Shown here: positions 1 through 8,531 of the stretch, in pieces
How the letters are laid out: each line of letters starts with the position of its first letter
Position numbering within the stretch: position 1 is the stretch's first letter
NCBI GenBank assembly: GCA_041685045.1
Contig: JAWLGP010000010.1
Span: 62,001 to 126,000 of the forward strand
From: Thiohalomonas sp041685045
GTDB taxonomy: Bacteria; Pseudomonadota; Gammaproteobacteria; Thiohalomonadales; Thiohalomonadaceae
Length of the DNA: 64,000 bases
Direction of reading: 5' to 3'
Notes under the pieces: model-generated
Seen by the model: only the letters and a program-made list of their open reading frames with translations
Told to the model about the DNA's origin: nothing
Database searches by the model: none
Program-made: the position numbers and the translations under genes

Positions 1-557
1 GCCCCGCCTTCATGACCCGGCTGGTGCTGGCGGCCACCCTGTCGTCCAACTATGGCGTCTACGGCCCGGCCTACGAACTGGCTGACAACACACCGAGGGA
101 GGCGGGCAGTGAGGAGTATCTCGATTCGGAGAAGTACCAGACCCGGCGCTGGGACGAACAGCGGCCCGACAGCCTGGCCGACTTCATGCGCCGGGTTAAC
201 GAGATCCGGCGCGACAACCCCGCGCTGCGGCGCAACGACAACCTGCGTTTTTATCCGATCGATAATGAAGAGCTGATCGCCTACGGCAAGGCGAGCGACG
301 ACCTCTCCAGCATCGTCATCGTGGTGGTGAACCTGGACGCCTACCACACCCAGGGTGGCTGGCTCGAACTGCCGTTGGAACGGCTCGACCTCGACCCGCG
401 TCAACCCTATCAGGTACACGACCTGCTCACCGGCGCACGCTTTCTCTGGAATGGCCCGCGCAACTACGTGCAGCTGGACCCGCAGCGCACGCCGGCCCAC
501 ATCTTCCGCCTGCGCCGGCGCGTCAGAACCGAACGCGATTTCGAATATTTCTTCTGA
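1..557 (+). CDS. glgE: Maltosyltransferase GlgE, C-terminal part (gene starts before the window)
   Basis: This is the last 184 or so residues of alpha-1,4-glucan:maltose-1-phosphate maltosyltransferase, which extends alpha-glucan with maltosyl units from maltose-1-phosphate. The frame is open from base 3 (PAFMTRLVLAATLSSNYG), which matches the conserved end of the GH13_3 barrel. YGVYGPAYEL and a beta-sandwich C-terminal domain ending in FEYFF follow. The stop lies 42 bp before a TreS-maltokinase gene, which makes the donor for GlgE, so the pair forms the classic trehalose-to-glucan cassette. The catalytic residues lie upstream of the window and cannot be checked. Confidence 0.88.
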   Translation, partial: PAFMTRLVLAATLSSNYGVYGPAYELADNTPREAGSEEYLDSEKYQTRRWDEQRPDSLADFMRRVNEIRRDNPALRRNDNLRFYPIDNEELIAYGKASDDLSSIVIVVVNLDAYHTQGGWLELPLERLDLDPRQPYQVHDLLTGARFLWNGPRNYVQLDPQRTPAHIFRLRRRVRTERDFEYFF

Positions 558-599
558 ATCCGATCCGCGAATGAACGCAAATCCATCGGAGAGTGGGAC

Positions 600-3500
600 A
601 TGAGTGAGGACGAACTGCGCTGGGAGGAGGATCCACTCTGGTACAAGGACGCGATCATCTACCAGTTGCACGTCAAGGCATTCTTCGACAGCGACAACGA
701 CGGCATCGGCGACTTCCAGGGGCTGACCCGCAAACTCGACTATGTCCATGCGCTGGGCGTGAATACCATCTGGCTGCTGCCGTTCTACCCGTCGCCGATG
801 AAGGACGACGGCTACGACATTGCCGACTACCGCAACATCTATCCGGACTACGGCACGCGACGCGATTTCAGCCAGTTCGTGCGCGAGGCCCATCGGCGCG
901 GGATCCGCATCGTTACCGAACTGGTGATCAATCACACCTCCGATCAGCATCCGTGGTTCCAGGCGGCGCGGCGGGCACCGAAGGGATCGGCCAAACGACA
1001 GTTCTACGTCTGGTCGGACAACGACAGCGACTTCCCCGAGACCCGTATCATCTTCACCGATACCGAGGCCTCCAACTGGGCCTGGGACCCGGTGGCCAAG
1101 CAGTACTACTGGCACCGCTTCTTCTCCCACCAGCCGGACCTCAATCACAACAACCCGCAGGTCGTGAAGGCGATTATCCGACTGATGCGGTTCTGGCTCG
1201 ACCTGGGGGTGGACGGCCTGCGTCTGGACGCCATTCCCTACCTGTGCGTGCGCGAGGGAACCAACAACGAGAACCTGCCGGAGACCCATGTTGTGATCCG
1301 GCAGATGCGCGCCGCTGTCGACGAGCACTATCAGAACCGGATGTTTCTGGCCGAGGCCAATCAATGGCCGGAGGATGTGCGCGACTACTTCGGTGATGGC
1401 GACGAGTGCCACATGGCCTATCACTTCCCGCTGATGCCGCGCATGTACATGGCCGTGGCACAGGAGGACCGCCACCCCATCACCGAGATCATGGCGCAGA
1501 CGCCGGAGATCCCCACCGGCTGCCAGTGGGCGATCTTCCTGCGCAACCACGACGAACTGACCCTGGAAATGGTCACCGACCGCGAACGCGACTACATGTA
1601 CCAGGTCTACGCCACCGACAAGCGTATGCGCCTGAATCTCGGTATCCGCCGCCGGCTGGCGCCGCTGATGGACAATGATCCGGACAAGATCAAGCTGATG
1701 AATTCGCTGCTGATGTCGATGCCCGGCTCGCCGATCATTTACTACGGCGACGAAATCGGCATGGGTGACAATTTTTTTCTTGGCGACCGCAACGGGGTGC
1801 GCACACCCATGCAGTGGAGCCCCGATCGCAACGCCGGCTTCTCCCGTACCGACCCGCAACGGCTCTATCTGCCACCGATCATGGACGCCATTTATGGCTA
1901 TCAGGCGGTCAACGTCGAGGCGCAGGGCCGAGACCCCTCGTCACTGCTGAACTGGATGAAGAAACTGATCGCGGTCCGCAAGTCGTCCCACGCCTTCGGC
2001 CGCGGTTCCCTGCTGTTTTTGCGACCGGGCAACCGCAAGATCCTCGCTTACCTGCGGGAGTATCGGGACGACAGCATCCTTTGTGTCGCCAACCTCTCGC
2101 GCACCGCGCAGCCGGTCGAACTCGATCTCTCCGCGTTCAAGGGGCGGGTCCCCGTGGAATTGATGGGGCACAGCGCGTTTCCGCCGATCGGCGAGCTCCC
2201 CTATCTGTTGACGCTGCCCGGATACGGCGTCTACTGGTTTCGGCTCAGCCGGGAAACCGAGGTGCCGCAGTGGCACGAGGAACACCTGCCGCCGATGGAG
2301 TTGCCGGTGCTGGTCCTGTTCGCCGGATGGCGCAGCCTGTTTCCCGAGCGGGTAGAAGGGGGACGCTGGGCCGCGGCGGAGAAGGTTGCCGATCAGATGG
2401 AACGGGAGATTATCGCCGACTTCCTGCCGAGCCAGCGCTGGTTTTCCGCCAAGGGCTCGGCCATTCGCAACGTCCAGTTCCGCGCGCGCACCCTGTGGGA
2501 AACCCCGGACGGGAGCTGGCTCCTCGGTTGGGCTGACGTCTCTGCCGACGGCCACCCACCCCAGCGCTACTTCCTGCCCCTCACCATCGTCTGGAAAGAG
2601 GAGAGCGAAGAGACCTGGCCGCTGCTTCACTTCACCCTCGCCAAGGTCCGCCAGCAGGCCAAGGTCGGCCTTTTGTGCGACGCCTTCGTCGACGAGCACT
2701 TCGCCCCGGCGCTGGTCGCAGCCGTGGGCGAAGGCGGCGAGATCCCCCTGGGCGATGGACGGCTTGTGCTCTCTTCCACCAAGGCCTTTGCGGAGATCTC
2801 GTCCCACCTGCCCGAGGTCCTGCCCGTGCGCCGCCCGAAGACCGAAGGCTCCAACACTGCTGTCATCCTGGGTGAACACCTGTTCCTGAAGGGCTACCGA
2901 CAGCTTCAGCCGGGTCTCAATCCCGAGTGGGAGATGGGACGCTTTCTCACGGAGCGTTCGCCTTTCGCCAACATCATTCCGGTGCTGGGGGCGCTGGAGT
3001 ACCACGGCCCCGACGGCAGCACGATGACGCTGGCGCTGCTGCAGGCCTATGCCAAGAACCAGGGCGACGCCTGGAATCACACGCTGGACTATCTGGAGCG
3101 CTATCTGGAACAGTGCCTGGCGGCACCACCGGAAGCGGCCCTGGAGCCGCACGCGGTCGAGTTGACACTGTTGCGCACACTCGGCGTGCGGACCGGGGAA
3201 CTGCACCGGGCCCTCGCCGTCACCACCGGCGACCCCGCCTTCGATCCTGAACCGGTGAGGGCCAAGGAGCTGAACGACTGGATCGAACAGTTGCGTGGCG
3301 AGTTGCTGCAGACGCTCGAACGCTTGCAGCGGCAGACCGATGCCCTGCCGGAGCGCCTGCAGGATGACGCCCGCTCGGTCGTCAGTCTCAAGTCCCGGAT
3401 GTTGGAGAAGCTCGTTTCGCTAGCGCCCACCGGTGCACGGCTGATGAAGATCCGCACCCATGGCGACTATCACCTGGGCCAGGTCCTGGTGGTGGAAAAC

Positions 3501-3911
3501 GACCTGTTGATCATCGACTTCGAGGGCGAGCCGGCCCGCCCGCTCTCCGAGCGGCGGCAGAAGTCGCCGGCACTGAGGGACGTGGCAGGTATGCTGCGCT
3601 CGCTCAGTTATGTCACCTATGCAGCGCTGTTTCGTCAAAGCGGCGAGCGTCCCGACTACTTCCCCCTTTTGGAGCCGTTCGCACTCGACTGGGAGCGGGC
3701 GGCCCGCGAAGTCTTCATCGATGCCTACGTCAGCGAGGTGGAAGGCAGTGCCGCCTGGCCGGCCGATCCGGGCGCCGCGTTCGCCCTGCTGGACCTCTAC
3801 CGGCTGGAGAAGGCGCTCTACGAACTGCGCTACGAGCTCGACAACCGGCCGGAATGGGTGGGGATTCCGCTGAAAGGGATTCTGAATGCGGTCAGGGGTG
3901 ACGAGGAGTGA
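600..3911 (+). CDS. treS: Trehalose synthase-maltokinase fusion (TreS-Mak)
   Basis: A 1103-residue bifunctional enzyme. Residues 1 to about 550 are a GH13_16 trehalose synthase that interconverts trehalose and maltose: the start PLWYKDAIIYQLHVKAF, the nucleophile region GLRLDAIPY (Asp210), the acid/base Glu252 in FLAEAN, and NHDE with Asp318. From about 580 to the end is an aminoglycoside-phosphotransferase-like maltokinase (N-cap FLPSQRWFSAKG, catalytic loop HGDYHLGQ, metal site IDFEGEP), which makes maltose-1-phosphate with ATP. The kinase product is the GlgE donor, and GlgE lies directly upstream. The family also exists as two separate proteins. The fused form is common in proteobacteria. 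Start ATG has GGAGAG upstream. Confidence 0.95.
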   Translation: MSEDELRWEEDPLWYKDAIIYQLHVKAFFDSDNDGIGDFQGLTRKLDYVHALGVNTIWLLPFYPSPMKDDGYDIADYRNIYPDYGTRRDFSQFVREAHRRGIRIVTELVINHTSDQHPWFQAARRAPKGSAKRQFYVWSDNDSDFPETRIIFTDTEASNWAWDPVAKQYYWHRFFSHQPDLNHNNPQVVKAIIRLMRFWLDLGVDGLRLDAIPYLCVREGTNNENLPETHVVIRQMRAAVDEHYQNRMFLAEANQWPEDVRDYFGDGDECHMAYHFPLMPRMYMAVAQEDRHPITEIMAQTPEIPTGCQWAIFLRNHDELTLEMVTDRERDYMYQVYATDKRMRLNLGIRRRLAPLMDNDPDKIKLMNSLLMSMPGSPIIYYGDEIGMGDNFFLGDRNGVRTPMQWSPDRNAGFSRTDPQRLYLPPIMDAIYGYQAVNVEAQGRDPSSLLNWMKKLIAVRKSSHAFGRGSLLFLRPGNRKILAYLREYRDDSILCVANLSRTAQPVELDLSAFKGRVPVELMGHSAFPPIGELPYLLTLPGYGVYWFRLSRETEVPQWHEEHLPPMELPVLVLFAGWRSLFPERVEGGRWAAAEKVADQMEREIIADFLPSQRWFSAKGSAIRNVQFRARTLWETPDGSWLLGWADVSADGHPPQRYFLPLTIVWKEESEETWPLLHFTLAKVRQQAKVGLLCDAFVDEHFAPALVAAVGEGGEIPLGDGRLVLSSTKAFAEISSHLPEVLPVRRPKTEGSNTAVILGEHLFLKGYRQLQPGLNPEWEMGRFLTERSPFANIIPVLGALEYHGPDGSTMTLALLQAYAKNQGDAWNHTLDYLERYLEQCLAAPPEAALEPHAVELTLLRTLGVRTGELHRALAVTTGDPAFDPEPVRAKELNDWIEQLRGELLQTLERLQRQTDALPERLQDDARSVVSLKSRMLEKLVSLAPTGARLMKIRTHGDYHLGQVLVVENDLLIIDFEGEPARPLSERRQKSPALRDVAGMLRSLSYVTYAALFRQSGERPDYFPLLEPFALDWERAAREVFIDAYVSEVEGSAAWPADPGAAFALLDLYRLEKALYELRYELDNRPEWVGIPLKGILNAVRGDEE

Positions 3912-3993
3912 AGAGGGATGAAGTCGTCACGCGTAACGAGTAATTCCCAATTCCCGCCTATACTTTTCCCGATTGTTCACTTACGGAGGATGC

Positions 3994-4329
3994 ATGGACA
4001 GCAACCTGCGCTGGCTGGATTGGGTCAATGCCCTGCTTGGCTCCTGGTTGATGCTCTCCCCGCTGCTGCTCGGATACGCCGGTTTGGCGGCCATCAACTC
4101 GGTCGTGGTCGGCGGGGCCGTGCTGCTGTTTTCCGGGGTCGCCTTGGCCCGTCCCCGCCTATGGGAAGAGTGGGTCAACCTGGCGATTGCCATGTGGCTC
4201 ATCGCCTCGCCCTATCTCCTGGTGTTCGGCGGGAAACCGTTACCGCTTTGGAATCACCTCATCCTTGGCCTGCTGATCGGAGGGAACTCACTGTGGGCGA
4301 TGCAGCGCCAACGACCGGAAGCTGCGTGA
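3994..4329 (+). CDS. SPW repeat-containing small membrane protein
   Basis: About 111 residues with four predicted membrane segments arranged as two similar halves. Each half carries a W-x-N-x-x-x-G-x-W-L/M-x-x-SP motif (WVNALLGSWLMLSPLLLGY and WVNLAIAMWLIASPYLL), the signature of SPW repeat proteins, whose function is unknown. I chose ATG 3994 because GGAGG lies 4 bases before it. An in-frame TTG at 3973 has no ribosome site. The gene is in the same orientation as the TreS gene, 80 bp downstream, and may be read from its own promoter. Confidence 0.75.
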   Translation: MDSNLRWLDWVNALLGSWLMLSPLLLGYAGLAAINSVVVGGAVLLFSGVALARPRLWEEWVNLAIAMWLIASPYLLVFGGKPLPLWNHLILGLLIGGNSLWAMQRQRPEAA

Positions 4330-4459
4330 TATCGGCATCACGTGGCGACCTGGAATCTGGGGGCTATCCTTGTTAGGCATGAATGGAAACAAGAGTAGCG
4401 GTGCGGCCGTGGGGAATACGACGACGCATCACCGACCACCGCAAAACAATAAGAACCTT

Positions 4460-5074
4460 ATGAATCTCGAAGCCGTAATATCCGCCTATCGCCGATACGC
4501 CCGTGTCTACGATCTGCTGTTCGGCCCCGTAATGGAGCCAGGCCGCCACGGGGTGCTGCACGCACTCGACTGCCGGCCTGGCGACCACGTGCTCGAAGTC
4601 GGGGTCGGCACCGGTCTGTCTCTGCCGCTCTATCCGGAGTTCGTCCGGGTCACCGGCATCGACGTCTCCCGGGAGATGCTGGCGAGGGCACATCAGCGGG
4701 TGACCCAACAGGGCCTCGACAATGTCGAGGTGCTGGAGATGGATGCGGAGAAGATGGATTTCAGCGAGCATGCCTTCGACAAGGTCGTCGCCATGTACGT
4801 GGTCTCCGTAGTCCCGGATCCGATGCAGCTGGTCGAGGAGATGAAACGGGTCTGCAAGCCGGGCGGCGACATTTTCATCGTCAACCATTTCCGCTCCCGC
4901 AACCCGCTGCTGCGCGCCGGGGAAACGCTGATTTCACCCTTTTCCAAGCTGGCGGGATTCAGGCCGGACATGGACCTGGAGAACTTCCTCGCCCGGACCG
5001 GGCTCGAGGTGGTCGAGATCCGCAAGACCAACCTGTTCGGCTACTGGAAACTGATCCGCTGCCGGAATCCGTGA
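4460..5074 (+). CDS. SAM-dependent methyltransferase, PmtA-like
   Basis: A class I methyltransferase of 204 residues. The SAM site shows as VLEVGVGTGLSLPLYP (motif I), GIDVSREML (acidic residue of motif II) and LEMDAEKMDF, followed by the post-motif CKPGGDIFIVNHF. The N-terminus AYRRYARVYDLLFGPV and the tail resemble bacterial phosphatidylethanolamine N-methyltransferases of the Rhodobacter PmtA type and ubiquinone/menaquinone-type methyltransferases. Phospholipid methylation is a reasonable guess but is not proven. The frame stays open upstream to 4370. ATG 4460 fits the family N-terminus, but its ribosome site is weak. Confidence 0.75.
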   Translation: MNLEAVISAYRRYARVYDLLFGPVMEPGRHGVLHALDCRPGDHVLEVGVGTGLSLPLYPEFVRVTGIDVSREMLARAHQRVTQQGLDNVEVLEMDAEKMDFSEHAFDKVVAMYVVSVVPDPMQLVEEMKRVCKPGGDIFIVNHFRSRNPLLRAGETLISPFSKLAGFRPDMDLENFLARTGLEVVEIRKTNLFGYWKLIRCRNP

Positions 5075-5444
5075 CCGGGCTCAGCGCGTCGGCCAGTACA
5101 AGCCCGCCCGGTGCGGGGATCCCGCACCACCGCTTATCCGCCATGCGGCACGAAAGCGGTCACCGTTGCACCCGACCGCCAACCCCGGGCGCTGCGGCCG
5201 CCGCCGTTCCGGTCCGCAGACACGACAGCCGATAACCGGGCATCCCGCCCTCCCCCCCGGTCCATTTGCTCCGCTTTCGTAACGTTCGAAAAAAATAGTG
5301 AACGAAAAAGGTAGAGTTTCCGCGCAAGGAAGCGGCAAATTCTCTATTTTTTATGGCATGGAACCGGGAAGGACCCTGGACTAGCCTCAGCGTAAGGAAC
5401 GAGCTGAGTCATCGTGTGCAACGGAGTGCAACAGGAGATCAGCC
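5075..5444. other. Intergenic region, AT-rich upstream of the OmpA gene
   Basis: 370 bp without a supportable gene. A perfect GTGCGGG-GAT-CCCGCAC hairpin (5111-5127) without a T-run lies shortly after the methyltransferase stop. From about 5280 to 5355 the sequence turns sharply AT-rich in an otherwise GC-rich window. This stretch is likely the promoter region of the downstream OmpA-family gene, but I cannot place a convincing -35/-10 pair. AGGAG at 5433-5437 is the ribosome site of that gene. Confidence 0.5.
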
Positions 5445-6212
5445 ATGGACGGAATTTTCATTCGCCAGTTCGGACTGGCCGTCGCGCTGTTATTCGGCCT
5501 CGCCGGTACCGTCGCTGCGCAGCAAGCCACGCCGACGCAGGACGGTGTGCAGCCGGAAGGATATGTCACCGACAACTACGGCAACACTGTGACCGACGTG
5601 ACCGGTGACTGTGTCACCAGCAACGCCTGGCAGCCGCAGGACGCCACGGCCGAGTGCGACCCCGAACTCGTCACGCAGGAGGCCGCCCCCTTTGCCGCCG
5701 TGGAGCAGCCGCGTCGGGTGACCCGTCTCATCAATCTCGAAGCCGACACCACCTTCGGATTCGACGAGGCGCAGCTGACCGACCAAGGGAGGCAGAAACT
5801 GGACGAAATCGTCGACGCCATGCGTGGCACCCAGGACCCGCGGGTGCGCATCACCGGCCATGCGGACTGGATCGGACCGGAATCCTACAACCTTGCGCTA
5901 TCCCGTGACCGGGCCCAGGCGGTGCGGGACTATCTGGTGCAGCAGGGCGTACCGGAGCAGTCGATCCAGATCGCCGCCCGCGGTGAAGGCAGCCCGGTAG
6001 TCTCCTGCGAAGGCCTGCAGGGCGACGCGCTGGTCGAGTGTCTGCGGCCCAACCGCCGCTCGGAGATCGAATTCTCGGCCTTCGAGGTGGTGACCGAGGA
6101 CGGGACACAGCCCCAACAGCAGCAGAATCCGACCGGGCGCCCGAACGGCGAAGTGAACCAGCAGCTCCGAGAAAACGGAAAGCCCACCCTGAATCCGGGC
6201 CTCGACCAGTAA
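5445..6212 (+). CDS. OmpA-family peptidoglycan-binding outer membrane protein
   Basis: 255 residues. A signal peptide (residues 1-25, cleavage near TVAAQQ) is followed by a variable acidic stretch with two or more Cys, then a C-terminal OmpA domain from about residue 95 to 215. The domain shows FGFDEAQLTDQGRQKLDEI, the diaminopimelate-binding GHADWIG...YNLALSRDRAQAV and NRRSEIEF. An extra loop carries a Cys pair near VVSCEGLQ...ECLRPN, as in RmpM/OprF-type domains. The Gln/Pro-rich tail ends in ...LNPGLDQ. It probably tethers the outer membrane to peptidoglycan. No beta-barrel is visible. ATG has AGGAG 7 bases upstream. Confidence 0.88.
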   Translation: MDGIFIRQFGLAVALLFGLAGTVAAQQATPTQDGVQPEGYVTDNYGNTVTDVTGDCVTSNAWQPQDATAECDPELVTQEAAPFAAVEQPRRVTRLINLEADTTFGFDEAQLTDQGRQKLDEIVDAMRGTQDPRVRITGHADWIGPESYNLALSRDRAQAVRDYLVQQGVPEQSIQIAARGEGSPVVSCEGLQGDALVECLRPNRRSEIEFSAFEVVTEDGTQPQQQQNPTGRPNGEVNQQLRENGKPTLNPGLDQ

Positions 6213-6222
6213 GGCAGACGAT

Positions 6223-6250
6223 CAGGGCCGTGGCCGCCGCCACGGCCCTG
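6223..6250. terminator. Perfect 12-bp hairpin between convergent genes
   Basis: CAGGGCCGTGGC - CGCC - GCCACGGCCCTG, in the 49-bp gap between the converging OmpA and ABC-F genes. There is no T-run on either side, so it may work as a bidirectional stop or as an RNA 3'-end stabiliser rather than a classical intrinsic terminator. Confidence 0.55.
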
Positions 6251-6261
6251 AATCCATCTCG

Positions 6262-8166
6262 CTACGACGCCCGTTCGGCCTCTTCCAGCGCCTCGCCGGC
6301 GGTAAGCCAGCGCTCCTCGACCTCTGCCGTCGCCTGGTCCAGGCGCCCCTTCTCCTTCAGCAGTTCCGTCAGCCGCGCCTTGCCGGCGGGTTCATACAGG
6401 GTCGGGTCCGCCAGCGTTGTCTGGAGTTCGGCCTGCAGGGTCGCCAGCCGCTCCACCTGCTTCTCCAGTTTCTCCAGTTCCCGCCGGAGCGGTTGCAGAC
6501 GCTGTCGGCGCTCCGCCTCCTCACGGCGCCGGTCGCGCCGCGAAGCCGCCGTGTGAGCCCCCTCGTTCTCTTTCGACGCGGCCTCGCGTTCCGGCTGCCG
6601 CCGCTGCTCGAGCCAACGCCGGTAGTCCTCGAGGTCGCCGTCGAACTCGGTCACGGCACCGCCGTCCACCAGCAGCAGGCGGTCGGTGGTGCTCTGTAGC
6701 AGGTGACGGTCGTGGGAGACCAGCACCAGGGCCCCTTCGAATCCCTGCAGGGCCAAAGTCAGGGCGTGGCGCATCTCCAGATCGAGATGGTTGGTGGGTT
6801 CGTCCAGCAGCAGCAGATTGGGGCGCTGATAAACCAGCAGCGCCAGCACCAGGCGCGCCTTTTCGCCACCCGACAGCGGGGCGACCGGCCCCAGCGCCGC
6901 CTCCCCCTGAAACCCGAATCCGCCGAGGAAATCCCGCAGCAGCTGTTCCGGCGCGGTGCCGTCCAGTCGTGCCAGGTGAAGCAGAGGGCTCGCGGCGGGA
7001 TCGAGCTGTTCCAGCTGATGCTGGGCGAAATAGCCGATGCGCAAGTTGGGCGACAGCATCAACCGGCCGGCAAGTGGCTCCAGGCCCTCCGCCAACAGCT
7101 TGGTCAAGGTCGACTTGCCGGCACCATTGGCGCCGAGCAGGCCGACACGGTCGCCGGGCAACAGGCTGAGCTTGAGTTGGCGCAGCACCGGCTGCCCGCC
7201 ATAGCCGACAGAAACATCATCCAGGGCCAACAGGGGCGAAGGCAGGTGTCCGGGCGGTTTGAACGCGAAGTGGAATGGCGAGTCGGCGTGGGCGGGCGCG
7301 ATGCGTTCCATGCGTTCCAGCGCCTTCAACCGGCTTTGCGCCTGACGGGCCTTGGTCGCCTTGGCACGGAAGCGGTCGACGAAGCGCTGCATCGACGCGA
7401 TCTCCCGTTGCTGGCGCTCGAACGCCGCCTGCTGCCCCGCCAGTGCCGCCGCGCGCTGGACCTCGAAATCGGAATAGTTGCCGGTGTAAAGCTGCAGCTT
7501 TTCCCGCTCGATGTGCAACACGTGGTCCACCACCCGGTCGAGGAACTCGCGGTCGTGGGAGATAAGCAACAGCGTCCCCGGGTAGCTCCGCAGCCAGCCC
7601 TCCAGCCAGAACACCGCATCCAGATCGAGGTGGTTGGTGGGTTCATCGAGCAACAGCAGGTCGGAGCGGCACATCAGCGCCTGCGCCAGGTTGAGTCGCA
7701 TGCGCCAGCCGCCGGAGAAGTGGGCTACCGGCCGCTGCAGCTGTTCGGGGGTAAAGCCGAGCCCATCCAGCAGACGTGCGGCGCGCGCCTGCGCCGTGTA
7801 GCCGTCCACCGCCTCCAGTCGGCCGTGCAGTTCCGCGCTGCGACGTCCGTCGCCGGCGACCTCCGCTTGCGCCAGTTCCGCCTCGATGGTGCGCAGTTCC
7901 CGGTCGCCGTCGATCACGTAGTCGAGGGCGGTGCGCTCGAGCGCCGGGGTCTCCTGGGCGACGTGGGCAATCACCGCCTTTGGCGGCAGCGCCAGCTCGC
8001 CCGCGTCCGGCGCGAGTTCCCCCCGGAACATGGCGAACAGGCTCGACTTGCCGCAGCCGTTTGCCCCGGTCACCCCCAGCTTCCAGCCGGCGTGAACGGT
8101 GAAGCTGGCGCCGGAAAACAGCACGCGGGGGCCGCGGCGCAGGGTGATATCGGTGAGATTCAACAT
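6262..8166 (-). CDS. yheS: ABC-F family ATPase, YheS type
   Basis: 634 residues and two ABC domains with no membrane segments, as in ribosome-associated ABC-F translation factors. Domain 1 has Walker A GANGCGKSS (34-42), signature HFSGGWRMRL and Walker B LLLLDEPTNHLDLDAVFWLE. An ABC-F linker helix rich in Arg/Lys follows (about 240-290). Domain 2 has GANGAGKST, LSGGEKARL and LLLLDEPTNHLDLEMRHAL. A basic coiled-coil tail occupies about 540-634. Length and tail match E. coli YheS. It stands alone, convergent with the OmpA gene. Confidence 0.92.
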   Translation of the reverse strand: MLNLTDITLRRGPRVLFSGASFTVHAGWKLGVTGANGCGKSSLFAMFRGELAPDAGELALPPKAVIAHVAQETPALERTALDYVIDGDRELRTIEAELAQAEVAGDGRRSAELHGRLEAVDGYTAQARAARLLDGLGFTPEQLQRPVAHFSGGWRMRLNLAQALMCRSDLLLLDEPTNHLDLDAVFWLEGWLRSYPGTLLLISHDREFLDRVVDHVLHIEREKLQLYTGNYSDFEVQRAAALAGQQAAFERQQREIASMQRFVDRFRAKATKARQAQSRLKALERMERIAPAHADSPFHFAFKPPGHLPSPLLALDDVSVGYGGQPVLRQLKLSLLPGDRVGLLGANGAGKSTLTKLLAEGLEPLAGRLMLSPNLRIGYFAQHQLEQLDPAASPLLHLARLDGTAPEQLLRDFLGGFGFQGEAALGPVAPLSGGEKARLVLALLVYQRPNLLLLDEPTNHLDLEMRHALTLALQGFEGALVLVSHDRHLLQSTTDRLLLVDGGAVTEFDGDLEDYRRWLEQRRQPEREAASKENEGAHTAASRRDRRREEAERRQRLQPLRRELEKLEKQVERLATLQAELQTTLADPTLYEPAGKARLTELLKEKGRLDQATAEVEERWLTAGEALEEAERAS

Positions 8167-8531
8167 GAAGGAGACAGGGTCGAGGGACGAGGGGCGAGGT
8201 ACCAGGGCATGTGCTCACTGCGTTGGCGCCGATCTTATCACGAGCCCCCCGCGCACTCATTCTCTCGCTCCTCGCCCTTCCAGGGTGAACGAATACTAAC
8301 GTCACGGCCGTGCTGCAAGCGATGTAAGTCCTTGAAAGCAGGTACGCTGTAAATACATCCCTGTACGCTCGACGGCCGCATCCCTGCGGCCGACGACCTG
8401 CTTTCAAGGACTTACATCGCTCTTCGGTGAGTATGCGTTTACCCTGCTCACCCCTCTCTTGTGGCGGGCTCGCAACCGGTGTTCTAGGGTTTCTATGTTA
8501 CGTTTGGCCACAATCGGGGGAGCGTCGTCGG
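8167..8531. other. Intergenic region with a MITE-like element
   Basis: 365 bp between the divergent ABC-F and Cfa genes. Most of the right half is occupied by the 102-bp palindromic element described separately. The rest shows no gene. The Cfa reading frame is open from 8427, directly after the element, but this extension lacks a ribosome site and family similarity. Confidence 0.5.
8319..8420. repeat. MITE-like palindromic element, 25-bp perfect inverted ends
   Basis: Positions 8319-8343 and 8396-8420 are perfect reverse complements of 25 bp (left end GCGATGTAAGTCCTTGAAAG, then CAGGT). The 52-bp interior contains TGTAAATACATCCCTGTACG and the smaller palindrome GGCCGCATCCCTGCGGCC. Small interspersed elements built around such a CGGCCGCATCC-TGCGGCCG core are, from memory, common in gammaproteobacterial genomes. 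No transposase is encoded. The size and the terminal inverted repeats fit a non-autonomous element or a REP-like mosaic. Confidence 0.8.

Noticed and set aside
6703..8352. Long plus-strand frame opposite the ABC-F gene (also 1941-3206 minus, 9427-10758 minus, 17848-19275 minus, 48362-49741 plus)
   Set aside because: All lie opposite well-supported genes, have low-complexity translations and lack ribosome sites.
8427..8531. N-terminal extension of cyclopropane synthase from ATG 8427
   Set aside because: It follows directly after the MITE-like element, has no ribosome site and no family similarity. ATG 8532 fits better.
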